Of a stretch of DNA of 64,000 bases, positions 34,574 to 42,789 are shown piece after piece; positions within the stretch are counted from its first letter, which is position 1; each line of letters starts with the position of its first letter. The translations under genes were made by a program, and so were the position numbers. The notes under the pieces were generated by a model. The model saw only the letters and a list, made by a program, of their open reading frames with translations, had not been told where the DNA came from and made no database searches. This stretch comes from Scandinavium goeteborgense (GTDB taxonomy: Bacteria > Pseudomonadota > Gammaproteobacteria > Enterobacterales > Enterobacteriaceae): assembly GCF_003935895.2 (NCBI RefSeq), contig NZ_CP054058.1, positions 2,399,177 to 2,463,176 of the forward strand, written 5' to 3'.

Positions 34574-35023
34574 TTACGCCTCCACTCGGCTCATACCTTC
34601 GAAAAGGAAGTTATAAACTTTGGATTTGAAGCGGCCGGCTGAAGCAACGGCATTACCAGGAAGACCGTCTTTGATGACGCCTGGAGTCAGGGTAATGGTG
34701 GATCCATCGGGGTAGATGCCAACGATGGTTATCACATCCTTCGCAGGTTTTTTGCCACGTGCGGCCCGGTTGGCTTCGTAAATCACCGCCAGGTTTTTGT
34801 CATCCTCAGATTTAGGGATTACAGCCAGCGCAAGCGCAATCAGGTTATGAGTGGACCACGTGACCATATCGCCATTAAGCCCGCCCGCACCATCATTGAT
34901 TTGGAGCGCTGGAAGGTCTAAGGGGTCGGAATCGTCAGCAAATGCAGTAACGGTGAATCCTGCCGGAAAGGTTTTGCTCGCAATTACGCGAACCTGTAGG
35001 CCGAAGCCAGAGATGTCTTGCAT
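34574..35023 (-). CDS. Tail tube protein (DUF3277-like)
   Basis: A 149-residue protein (MQDISGFGLQVRVIASKTFP; LPALQINDGAGGLNGDMVTW; DVITIVGIYPDGSTITLTPG) following the sheath gene, as tube genes do. It would polymerise into the inner tube. A hairpin separates the sheath and tube genes, suggesting adjusted expression. Confidence 0.8.
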   Translation of the reverse strand: MQDISGFGLQVRVIASKTFPAGFTVTAFADDSDPLDLPALQINDGAGGLNGDMVTWSTHNLIALALAVIPKSEDDKNLAVIYEANRAARGKKPAKDVITIVGIYPDGSTITLTPGVIKDGLPGNAVASAGRFKSKVYNFLFEGMSRVEA

Positions 35024-35035
35024 CGTTTATCTCCA

Positions 35036-35059
35036 TTAAAAAAGCCGCACTTGGCGGCT
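35036..35059 (-). terminator. Attenuator hairpin between sheath and tube genes
   Basis: AGCCGC (35043-35048) / GCGGCT (35054-35059) with a T6 run on the minus strand forms a Rho-independent terminator. It lies inside the late operon, so it may partly reduce downstream expression unless Q-modified polymerase reads through. Confidence 0.7.
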
Positions 35060-35071
35060 CTATAGGAATGG

Positions 35072-36583
35072 TTAAATCAGGATGTCACGGCCGGTAATTT
35101 TGTTCACCGCATCGGCTTTCGAATAAAGCAGCGTGTAATCGATGATGTACTTCGTCGTGCCGTTCTGCTGTGCTTCCTCCTGCACGGAAGCATCCAGCCA
35201 GTAACCAATAGACTGGACCTGATGCCAGGCTAACGGGTCACCGGTGATCTGCATGATGTAGGCTTTCTGAGTGACGTTGAGATCCTTTTCGGCCTTAATC
35301 GTTCCGTTGAACTGCGCGCGTGAAATCGGGTCCTGGAGCAAGCCCAGCACAATAGCTCGACCTTCTTCGGTGGCAGGGATGATCGGGAGTGAAAGCAGCC
35401 CTGTCATCAGGACCGCCGTAGCTGCGGCTTTGAACCACTGTTCATTCGCATATACGTTCATCTGAAGCGGGTCGGTTGAAGTCCCGCACAGGTAGCCGTT
35501 CTGGTAAAAATCGATGGGCTGTCCAGCATTCTTCGTGCGCCCGTAATAGTTCACACGAGTTGCGTCGATTTCATTGGCTTCAGTGCTGCTGTCTACCTTC
35601 GGAGAAATACCGGTGACCTGCTGGAACATATAGTTCTGGCTGGCGTTACGCTGGTTGTAATCCGTTGCTCCCAGAATGATTCCGGGGATCTGCTCGTCGA
35701 ACTCAGAATTGGTCTCAGCCACGATAGTCAGCGCGCAACCGCCATAGGACTGTAATTCGTTATACCAGTCGGCGTAATCGGCTTTTTTGACTGGGACCAG
35801 ATACTGATATTTGACGTTCTGCACTTTGTTCCAGGCTGCGATTTGTTTGACGGTCTCCAGATCAAACGGTTCACCACAGAACCCAAATGACCCGTAGTTA
35901 TCGCTGATTTCATCAGCCTCAACGACGTAATCCATTACCGTTTCAGCAGCGGAACCAGCAGACGTAACCATTCCCTTGGCAACTGTCCATCCAAGGTTAT
36001 CAGCAATATCGGTACCGGAATCAGAAGACAGAATGCTGATGGCTGCCGGCACAGCGTGCCCTACAAATGCGGCATTGAATTTCTGAGCAATGGCATCGTA
36101 AGTGACCGTAGCATCTCCGAGGGATGTTTTCAGTTCAGTCTGAATAATGTCAGCAACATCGGCTAACGACGCGGCGTCGGTAAAATCCAGATCGGCAAGC
36201 AGATAATCACTTTGCCCTACTTCAATGCGAACCGAGCCATCGGTAATCGCCTTCCAGGTTGCTATCGTGGTTAAAGCCGTACCACCGACAATCGCAGGTG
36301 CTGCCCCGCCGGACACGGCGTCATAATGCGCAAACGAGATTTTTTTCGCTTTGGTGATAATTTTGGAAACAAAACCCAAATACGGCACCGCGCGAAGATA
36401 TTCTTCGGACTCGGTGCCGAAGGTTGTGGCCACGTCATCCACCTCTGTGAATTCCATGACAGTTCCTGCTGGTACTGCTGCACTGGTCGTGAATAGCCGG
36501 AGAATAAGTTCGCGTTCTTTGACAGACGCACCAGCCCCTACGCCGGACGTAATGGCCACGTATTTTTTGATAGAAATGCTCAT
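35072..36583 (-). CDS. Contractile tail sheath protein (DUF3383)
   Basis: A 503-residue DUF3383-family sheath (SISIKKYVAITSGVGAGASV; TTFGTESEEYLRAVPYLGFV; GTIKAEKDLNVTQKAYIMQI). It is the diagnostic gene for a myovirus-type contractile tail. I choose ATG 36583 after AGAGG; the longer frame uses TTG. It precedes the tube gene in the expected order. Confidence 0.88.
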   Translation of the reverse strand: MSISIKKYVAITSGVGAGASVKERELILRLFTTSAAVPAGTVMEFTEVDDVATTFGTESEEYLRAVPYLGFVSKIITKAKKISFAHYDAVSGGAAPAIVGGTALTTIATWKAITDGSVRIEVGQSDYLLADLDFTDAASLADVADIIQTELKTSLGDATVTYDAIAQKFNAAFVGHAVPAAISILSSDSGTDIADNLGWTVAKGMVTSAGSAAETVMDYVVEADEISDNYGSFGFCGEPFDLETVKQIAAWNKVQNVKYQYLVPVKKADYADWYNELQSYGGCALTIVAETNSEFDEQIPGIILGATDYNQRNASQNYMFQQVTGISPKVDSSTEANEIDATRVNYYGRTKNAGQPIDFYQNGYLCGTSTDPLQMNVYANEQWFKAAATAVLMTGLLSLPIIPATEEGRAIVLGLLQDPISRAQFNGTIKAEKDLNVTQKAYIMQITGDPLAWHQVQSIGYWLDASVQEEAQQNGTTKYIIDYTLLYSKADAVNKITGRDILI

Positions 36584-36595
36584 CAGCAAGCCTCT

Positions 36596-37129
36596 TTAGA
36601 CGCGGTAAAACCCGCTGGTAAATTCTTTAACGACGCCGACGGCGTGCGTCAGGGTGAGTTTGTGGCAGACAATCAAATCGAAGCTCGGGACGTTCTCCCA
36701 TTGCTCCTTTTCGTTCTGAATGTAATTCGAGGTGATCGGTTTAACGACCTGCATCCCCATGCCAGCGTCTTTAAGCGCATCCAGCATGGTTTTGCTCTGG
36801 AGCACCATTGACGCCAGCGTGAGCACGCCTTGCACGGTTGGGGTGTCTTCTGTTTCATCTTCCGGCTTAACGAACGGCATCACTGCATTAAACTGAATCG
36901 TCTCTGCAACGTTCTGCTTTTCGATAACCAGCGATTCACCATCAACGATTTTCGCGTCACGTGACTGCCAGCCTACGCGCTCAGAGGCTATGTGATGCAT
37001 AACAAGAGCTGGCACATCTGGCGGCCCGGAAGATACGCCCGCATAGCTTTGCATCACCCGCACTGGCATTCCCTGGCGCGCAAACTCGCCAATCAGCACT
37101 TGGCGAAGCAAAACGTAAATTTCATTCAT
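36596..37129 (-). CDS. Neck/tail terminator-like protein
   Basis: A 177-residue protein (MNEIYVLLRQVLIGEFARQG; GPPDVPALVMHHIASERVG) just upstream of the sheath, resembling the gp12-like neck terminator family. The ATG overlaps the preceding stop (ATGA). Role in joining the head neck to the sheath/tube is inferred from position. Confidence 0.65.
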   Translation of the reverse strand: MNEIYVLLRQVLIGEFARQGMPVRVMQSYAGVSSGPPDVPALVMHHIASERVGWQSRDAKIVDGESLVIEKQNVAETIQFNAVMPFVKPEDETEDTPTVQGVLTLASMVLQSKTMLDALKDAGMGMQVVKPITSNYIQNEKEQWENVPSFDLIVCHKLTLTHAVGVVKEFTSGFYRV

Positions 37130-37497
37130 TGTTTGACCGCCACCAGTTGAGTCCAGCCGTCCTGAACCGTCCACGAGGTTGGCTGCTGTACCTGCCACTC
37201 AGCGTTGTTCCAGATAATTAAATCTGATGCGCCGCCGCGGTAAGCTGAATGCGCACCGGTCTGGATCCACGCCGTCACATACTCTCGCCCGGTTGTCAGG
37301 CCTAGCTGCTGAATATCCTTGAAGGAGAGAGGCTGGACTGAAGCGCCGGGCAGCGGCTCAGGGTCGCCATATGCGTTAATGGTTCTGCCTGCACTGTTTT
37401 CCTGCTGCCCGAGGAATCGCTTAATCTGAACGCCTGCCGTTGGACTGATAGCGCTGAGCGCAATGCCGAGAAGGTTTGAGCCTGGAACGAACATCAT
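37126..37497 (-). CDS. Collar/neck protein
   Basis: A 123-residue protein (NLLGIALSAISPTAGVQIKR; GREYVTAWIQTGAHSAYRGG) in the head-tail connector block. AAGGAG is placed before tandem ATG codons. Resembles small collar proteins of related myophages; no enzymatic motif. Confidence 0.6.
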   Translation of the reverse strand: MMFVPGSNLLGIALSAISPTAGVQIKRFLGQQENSAGRTINAYGDPEPLPGASVQPLSFKDIQQLGLTTGREYVTAWIQTGAHSAYRGGASDLIIWNNAEWQVQQPTSWTVQDGWTQLVAVKQ

Positions 37498-37943
37498 TTC
37501 TCCTTAACGATCGACGTGCAGGTCGCCAGCATCAGCCCTGTAGCCTGGAGTGGCTTCTCAGGCTCGAGTCCATGACGGACACGGCCTGCTTTCGTCGAAT
37601 CAGCCAACTCAGGCGTATTTACCTGCGTTATCGTCATTCGAACATCACCGGCCGCCAGCTCGCCCAGCGCCTCAAAAACCTGTTCCGGAGTTCGGTGACC
37701 ACCAGCGACAGCTTTCACACCGATCCCCATCTGCCGGGACCATTCACCGTTCTGCTCGGAAATTGTCGGACGAACGAAAGGTCGAGGCGGGATGCGCTGT
37801 TTCGGGCTGCCGTATTCCTGCGTCTGTGCAACCAGGGCGACAGGGGTCCCATCCGGATATTTGGCACTATCCAGCCAGCCCACTTCGGCTTTGAGTTTTC
37901 CCATCGCCTCGACCCGCTTAATCAGCTCACTGAGACCGCTCAT
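37494..37943 (-). CDS. HK97 gp10-like head-tail completion protein
   Basis: A 149-residue basic protein (GSPKQRIPPRPFVRPTISEQ; LADSTKAGRVRHGLEPEKPL). The IPPRPFxRPT motif is common to gp10/virion-morphogenesis connector proteins. It overlaps both neighbours by 1-4 bp in the connector gene block. Confidence 0.7.
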   Translation of the reverse strand: MSGLSELIKRVEAMGKLKAEVGWLDSAKYPDGTPVALVAQTQEYGSPKQRIPPRPFVRPTISEQNGEWSRQMGIGVKAVAGGHRTPEQVFEALGELAAGDVRMTITQVNTPELADSTKAGRVRHGLEPEKPLQATGLMLATCTSIVKEK

Positions 37944-38374
37944 CAGAACCGCCCTCCCACCTTCCGGAATGCCCGCCGTTCTGGAGAGCCGCCGATGTAC
38001 CCTAGGCCAATCGACAAACGCGCCAGCAGCGCCGCCAGCTGTTCGCCGTAAGGCGTTTTACCCAGCCAGGACATAAACGCCCCCTTACTGGATGAGGCGT
38101 TGAAAAAGCCCACACTGACGGAGCCGACTGTCGCGTTGCTGATAATACCTGTCGCGCCGTTGGCGGGTGCCGCGGGCGTACCGTTAATCACCAGTAAGTG
38201 TGCAGTCAGCAACTCGGTCATCAGCTCCTGGCACTTTACGCAGCGGAACCAGCGGTTACCGACGTCGATGTAGCAGTCCACCATGTCGGCCATCAGCAAA
38301 ATGTTGTCCGTGGGATAAAGCACTGGGTTAACGAACTGCGGGAACTTCTCCCGAAACTCTTCGACGTCGATCAT
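37943..38374 (-). CDS. DUF4054 head-tail adaptor
   Basis: A 143-residue helical protein (MIDVEEFREKFPQFVNPVLY; QELMTELLTAHLLVI; GKTPYGEQLAALLARLS) of the DUF4054 family, the adaptor ring protein under the portal in DUF2184-capsid phages. It starts 3 bp after the preceding gene. Confidence 0.82.
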   Translation of the reverse strand: MIDVEEFREKFPQFVNPVLYPTDNILLMADMVDCYIDVGNRWFRCVKCQELMTELLTAHLLVINGTPAAPANGATGIISNATVGSVSVGFFNASSSKGAFMSWLGKTPYGEQLAALLARLSIGLGYIGGSPERRAFRKVGGRF

Positions 38375-38377
38375 GAG

Positions 38378-38743
38378 TTACTTCTCCTCTTTGGGAGCCT
38401 TTTTACCCATCTTCGCGTAATCCTTAGGCGTGTCTTGAGCGGATTTGTCTTTCTCCATCTCAGAGCCTTTCTCATCAGCGTCGTGGGTATTTTTCCCTTT
38501 CTCGTCCACGCTCATGAAGCCGCGGTCAACAAAGCCATTAAACGCAGGGTCGGCGCGTAACAGTTCAAGCTCTTCGGCAGTCACGACCGTGGCTGCGCCT
38601 CGCGGCGTCATCATGGTTCGCTTGTCCTGCGCATTGGCACCGCCTTTGATCAATACGCCCTTATCGTAGGTGTCTTTACGGGCGTGGCCTTTCCAGGCAG
38701 GGAAAAAGTTATCAGCGGTACAGGATGAATAAACGACTGGCAT
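38378..38743 (-). CDS. Charged virion-associated protein, function unknown
   Basis: A 121-residue protein downstream of the capsid gene. The first 70 residues are mixed (NFFPAWKGHARKDTYDKGVL; TPRGAATVVTAEELELLRAD) and the last 45 are almost only charged (DEKGSEMEKDKSAQD). No family recognised. A decoration or capsid-completion role would fit its position. Confidence 0.5.
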   Translation of the reverse strand: MPVVYSSCTADNFFPAWKGHARKDTYDKGVLIKGGANAQDKRTMMTPRGAATVVTAEELELLRADPAFNGFVDRGFMSVDEKGKNTHDADEKGSEMEKDKSAQDTPKDYAKMGKKAPKEEK

Positions 38744-38788
38744 AGTGTTCTCCAGAAATAGAAAAGGGCCGCCTGGCAGCCCGTTTAA

Positions 38789-39925
38789 TCAGATACCGCT
38801 CGCGCGATACACAGCGAAAGGTCGTTTCACCAGCGCGCCAGATGTCGCATTGGTAAAGTCCTCGGTAACCAGTTTGCAGGACGTGTCCACACCCAGCGCA
38901 CGGAAGCGGGAAGGAACAACCTGATCGATTACGCCGCCGCCGTCAGTACCGGAATCACCCACGCTCTCCGCATAGAGATAGAACACGTCCGCGCCGCCGT
39001 TGGCGTCATTCAGCTCAATCGCTGATTTAACGGTCACGTTCGCATAGTTCTCTTTCAGCCAGTCATACGGCGTTTCGCCCAGCTCATTCGGCGTGGACAG
39101 ATAATCCACCTTGTCAGACGCTACCGCGAGGATGATCGGCGTCGATGTCGGGTCAATAACCTCTTTCGACTTGGTACGAAGCGCGGACAGGCCGGTAAGC
39201 AAATCCCGCACGATTTCAGCGTAGGTCTTCTTATCCCAGGTTGTTCCCGCCGCACCAGCAGACACAGTGATATACGCAGGAAGGTTAGGATCGTTCAGAT
39301 AGCCGTAGATTGGATAAGACGTTGCCCCGTTGTAGCCGTAGAACGCCACACGGTTGCGGGAGATTTCCAGAGCTAGCGATGCTGCATTTCGCTTGGTTCC
39401 GGACGAGTCGACACCAATACGACCAGAGCGCAGGCCTTCGAGCTCGCCAACCTGAATACCTTCTTCGAAACGGACAACGCCGCGCTTCTCGTAGGTCAGG
39501 TTCCAGCTCGACAAAGGAATGTTTCCGTGGTCGGTGTAAGGCTGCGCTACACCAACCAGTTCCAGAATTTCCTGGATGACCTCTTCGTCTTCCCATGCGC
39601 CGGCAGTAACGACGCCCATCAGTTCATCAGCTTTACGTGCAGCAGTGATAACCTGCACCTGGCCTGGAAGCCAGCTTTGCAGGAACTGCATGTACGGGCT
39701 GTTTCCCTGTGCCGCATTAACCGTGAGGCCGGGAATCGTTACTGCGGCGTCCATTCCATACGCCTGGGCATAGGTCTTTGCAGCGAACTCGGACATATGG
39801 ATGCCGATCTTAGACAGCGAACGAACGCTCTCCATTGAGTCCATGGCTACGCCACGCAGCTTACTTTGCAGTAAAAGTGCGGCAGCCGGAGACAGGCGCT
39901 TATGCACCGTTGAAGTTTTACGCAT
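38789..39925 (-). CDS. Major capsid protein (DUF2184)
   Basis: A 378-residue HK97-fold capsid protein of the DUF2184 type (FAAKTYAQAYGMDAAVTIPG; WEDEEVIQEILELVGVAQPY; YGYNGATSYPIYGYLNDPN; ending LVKRPFAVYRASGI). The scaffold is encoded separately within the protease-scaffold gene upstream. Highest-copy virion protein. Confidence 0.9.
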   Translation of the reverse strand: MRKTSTVHKRLSPAAALLLQSKLRGVAMDSMESVRSLSKIGIHMSEFAAKTYAQAYGMDAAVTIPGLTVNAAQGNSPYMQFLQSWLPGQVQVITAARKADELMGVVTAGAWEDEEVIQEILELVGVAQPYTDHGNIPLSSWNLTYEKRGVVRFEEGIQVGELEGLRSGRIGVDSSGTKRNAASLALEISRNRVAFYGYNGATSYPIYGYLNDPNLPAYITVSAGAAGTTWDKKTYAEIVRDLLTGLSALRTKSKEVIDPTSTPIILAVASDKVDYLSTPNELGETPYDWLKENYANVTVKSAIELNDANGGADVFYLYAESVGDSGTDGGGVIDQVVPSRFRALGVDTSCKLVTEDFTNATSGALVKRPFAVYRASGI

Positions 39926-39998
39926 TATTATTTCCTTCGAATTATTCTGCTGATGACGGGTGCGTTGATGCTCTCTATCAGGTCAGCTCTTCTTTCGG

Positions 39999-40307
39999 CT
40001 ATTGCCAGTCACCCGATATCGGCGCTGAGTCCAGCGAGTTGCCTGCTAAATCAATCACTGAGCATTCAATATTTAGCGTCAGGCCAACCTGATCAGCGGG
40101 AGTTGTCCCCGTCACGTGCGCCATATCGCGCTGAGAGTTAATCAGCGATAAACCGCCAGCTGCACCGGTCATCAGGAAGTCGTATTCATATGAACCGTCG
40201 TCAGCATCCACCATCGAGTCAGGATTGACGCGCACATAGAAACCCACACTGGAACCTGCAACAAGGAACCCATCAGGAAATGACGAGCTCCATGTTTCAC
40301 CATCCAC
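39999..40307 (-). CDS. Beta-domain protein in the -1 frame after the decoration gene
   Basis: From GTG 40307 a 102-residue beta-rich protein is read (VAGSSVGFYVRVNPDSM; YEYDFLMTGAAGGLSLINSQ; QVGLTLNIECSVIDLAGNSL). The open frame continues upstream without a stop into the end of the decoration gene, in its -1 frame. An A-AAG slip site (40346-40349) lies 12 bases before the decoration stop codon. No good ribosome site precedes the GTG. It may therefore be made as a frameshifted C-terminal domain, as Ig-like domains of other phages are. Confidence 0.55.
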   Translation of the reverse strand: MDGETWSSSFPDGFLVAGSSVGFYVRVNPDSMVDADDGSYEYDFLMTGAAGGLSLINSQRDMAHVTGTTPADQVGLTLNIECSVIDLAGNSLDSAPISGDWQ

Positions 40308-40333
40308 GCTTAACTGAACCGTTCCGGCGTCCG

Positions 40334-40861
40334 TTAAGCTGCTGGCTTTGCCGCCGGGGTCGGAAGCTGCACAAGAGAAACCATTGCCACACCAGTGTTA
40401 ATGTTAAAGCGCACGACGCGGGAACCGGGAATCAACGTGGCTTCGTCAGGGGCAGTTGATGCTGGCGCAGCAACCAGTGTGCCGTCATCCTTATAGGCGA
40501 TAGCATCCCCTACGCCCGCGGACGTGGTCAGTTCCATCCACATGCCCGGCGTCTGTGAAGTGGCTTCCAGTTGTGCGCCCGCCTCAATGCCCGGCGCATT
40601 ACCACCCAGCGCGGAATAAGCCACCCACTGTTTCGGCGATGACAGGATGCCAATGAAGACGCCATCGCCACCAATCGACACAACGCCGTTTTCACCATCT
40701 GCCTGCGTCAGCGCTACCGCTCCGAATGGCGCGCGCGTGCCAGGCGTGCCATTAAATACCGTTTTAAGCTGTACCGGCTCAGCACGAACATCACCGGCCA
40801 GCGCTTGCTCGCCGGGAATGCCCCAGGCCATATCGTCGGCCACAGAAGTTTGAAAGGTCAT
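40334..40861 (-). CDS. Capsid decoration / structural cement protein
   Basis: A 175-residue protein (VQLKTVFNGTPGTRAPFGAV; KQWVAYSALGGNAPGIEAGA; GVGDAIAYKDDGTLVAA) between the protease-scaffold and capsid genes, where cement proteins usually lie. The Pro/Ala tail (LPTPAAKPAA) would act as a linker if the downstream -1 frame is joined. Confidence 0.68.
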   Translation of the reverse strand: MTFQTSVADDMAWGIPGEQALAGDVRAEPVQLKTVFNGTPGTRAPFGAVALTQADGENGVVSIGGDGVFIGILSSPKQWVAYSALGGNAPGIEAGAQLEATSQTPGMWMELTTSAGVGDAIAYKDDGTLVAAPASTAPDEATLIPGSRVVRFNINTGVAMVSLVQLPTPAAKPAA

Positions 40862-40870
40862 GATTGCCCC

Positions 40871-42040
40871 TTAGAGATCGTCAATTACGGTTGAAACGGC
40901 ATTGGCTTTGTTCGGTGCTGCGTCCTGTCCGAATGCCACGATGGTTGATGGCTGAGCGGCTTTCACTGCCAGCGCAGCGTTCAGTGCTGAAACTTCATGT
41001 CCGGTAGCCACATCTTTGATGCCCAGCTTATTTAGCCCGTATTTGGCGACCGCCACGGTATCCATGGAGTCGCACGCAAACGCCCCAACAAACGGAGTAA
41101 GTCGTGCTGCCAGTTCATTACGCTTACAGAGTTCTTTCAGCAGCGCGCCAGTGTCCTGGGCTTTAACCTGTTTCTTCAAGTTGCCGAGTTCTTTGGTCAG
41201 CGCCGCGATTTTCGCATCCTGTGCTTTGCTTTCTTCGCCAGGCTCTTCATCTTCAGCCTTTGGAGCTGCTGGATCTTCATCCGTGGCCTTTGGTGCATTC
41301 GGGTCTTCATCTTCCGCAGGTGCTGGCGCAGGGTTCAAAGGGTCTTCATCCACCACTGGTTCGGCTGGTGCTTCCGGCTGATTCATCTGCTGAAGTGCAG
41401 CCATAACAGCGGCAAGCTGTGTCGCATCCAGTTTCCCGAGCGCGGCGATCAGTTCCTCTAAAGTCATCGTTTTATCTCCGTCGGAGTTTTGGTTAATGGC
41501 CTGATCCATCACTGCGACGTCAGGTCCTGTTCTGCCCTCATCAACTCGGGCGAGATGGTTTCCGCAACGCAGATTGCGCTGCACATACTGATACTGCAGC
41601 CCCTCGAATACGCCAGGAGCATGCTCAACGTCGTATTTGTAGGCCGGTGATAGTTGTGCTTTTCCTGATTCCAGCTCCTGCTTTAATTCGTCCGAAAAGA
41701 CGCGCAGGTTGGCTTTAAGGTAGGGGTAATCGAAATAAACCTTCTCGCCGACGATCCCATCCACTCCCACATCGCCAGGGTTCGCACCTTCCGCGCCGAG
41801 CCAGGTGTGATTGTTGATGAAGGGGATTAACTTGAAGGATTCCAGCGTCTCTGGCCTGCTGAGTTCTTCCGCTGGCCGGTACACCTGGTAAATTTTGTTG
41901 GGGTCTGGCGCGCCGGGTATCTCACTCCCGAGGTAGTCGAATACACCGACTTTGCTGATTGGGTTGCCCTCGACGTTAATCCACCCGTTGTCATCAACAA
42001 CGCGCGCTGAACGGTCCAGGGCTTTAACGCTGGTTGTCAT
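40871..42040 (-). CDS. Prohead protease fused to scaffold (DUF2213)
   Basis: A 389-residue protein. The N-terminal 170 residues are DUF2213 (DYLGSEIPGAPDPNKIYQVY; IPFINNHTWLGAEGANPGDV; AQLSPAYKYDVEHAPG), which carries the capsid maturation protease. The C-terminal half is an acidic Pro/Glu/Asp-rich linker and a coiled coil (DAKIAALTKELGNLKKQVKA), typical of an internal scaffold. ATG 42040 overlaps the preceding stop as TAATG. Confidence 0.85.
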   Translation of the reverse strand: MTTSVKALDRSARVVDDNGWINVEGNPISKVGVFDYLGSEIPGAPDPNKIYQVYRPAEELSRPETLESFKLIPFINNHTWLGAEGANPGDVGVDGIVGEKVYFDYPYLKANLRVFSDELKQELESGKAQLSPAYKYDVEHAPGVFEGLQYQYVQRNLRCGNHLARVDEGRTGPDVAVMDQAINQNSDGDKTMTLEELIAALGKLDATQLAAVMAALQQMNQPEAPAEPVVDEDPLNPAPAPAEDEDPNAPKATDEDPAAPKAEDEEPGEESKAQDAKIAALTKELGNLKKQVKAQDTGALLKELCKRNELAARLTPFVGAFACDSMDTVAVAKYGLNKLGIKDVATGHEVSALNAALAVKAAQPSTIVAFGQDAAPNKANAVSTVIDDL

Positions 42041-42789
42041 TATTTCACTCCAAAGTCGATGACCAGCTTGAAGGTGCAGCGACAATTCGGCTCCTCGCCT
42101 GGAACGACATTCTGGCCTTCGTCGCCGACTGGAAGCCCGGTATCCAAATCGAATTCTTTACCGTTCGCTTTAACGTGCAACGGTCGCGAATGCGCTGGCC
42201 CGCGGTGGGAGTGGATCCAGATGCCACGCTTAGCGCCGACAGACTTAGCCTTCATCATGGCCGTGTCGTTGTATGCCTTTCGTGTCTGGTCCATTGCCAG
42301 GTTCATAGAGCGCCGCGTCAGCTTTCCATCCGCATCCGTCAGAATGTCGCTCAGCGCCGATAAGTCGCCAGGCTTCTCCGCGACCGCTTTCCTTATCCGC
42401 TCGATGTGTTCCGTTGGCAGCGTGGAAATCAGCTGTGCGTTCTTCTGCGCTGCTTCCTGAAAGTAACCTTTCACCTGGTCTGCGTTGATAGCGTCGTCGA
42501 GTTTCAACGCAGTGAATTGCCGTTGAGTGGATTTGTCGACACCAGCAAGCACAGGGGCAAACATCGCGGGGGCGTAATCGCGGAAAAGATTCGCGTATCG
42601 GCTTGAGAGGGTTGTTAGTTTCGAATCGAGAGACGGGCCGCCGGTTGCCAGCAACTCATCAGTCAGGTTGCCCTTCATCCAACCGACCAGTTGTCTCAGT
42701 CGGCGCTGGTACTGCTGTTCCAGGTACAGCGGGCTGTAAAAGGGTCGAGATTTGTTTTGCCAGTCTTTCGGCGTCAGCGTCTCCGCCAT
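42040..42789 (-). CDS. Mu gpF-like minor head protein
   Basis: A 249-residue head-morphogenesis protein ending in the Mu-F signature (GIWIHSHRGPAHSRPLHVKA; GQNVVPGEEPNCRCTFKLV) with conserved His and Cys pairs. The tandem ATGs at 42792/42789 follow GAGGTGG. The gene starts 131 bp inside the portal gene, a long overlap in another frame that couples the two. Confidence 0.85.
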   Translation of the reverse strand: MAETLTPKDWQNKSRPFYSPLYLEQQYQRRLRQLVGWMKGNLTDELLATGGPSLDSKLTTLSSRYANLFRDYAPAMFAPVLAGVDKSTQRQFTALKLDDAINADQVKGYFQEAAQKNAQLISTLPTEHIERIRKAVAEKPGDLSALSDILTDADGKLTRRSMNLAMDQTRKAYNDTAMMKAKSVGAKRGIWIHSHRGPAHSRPLHVKANGKEFDLDTGLPVGDEGQNVVPGEEPNCRCTFKLVIDFGVK

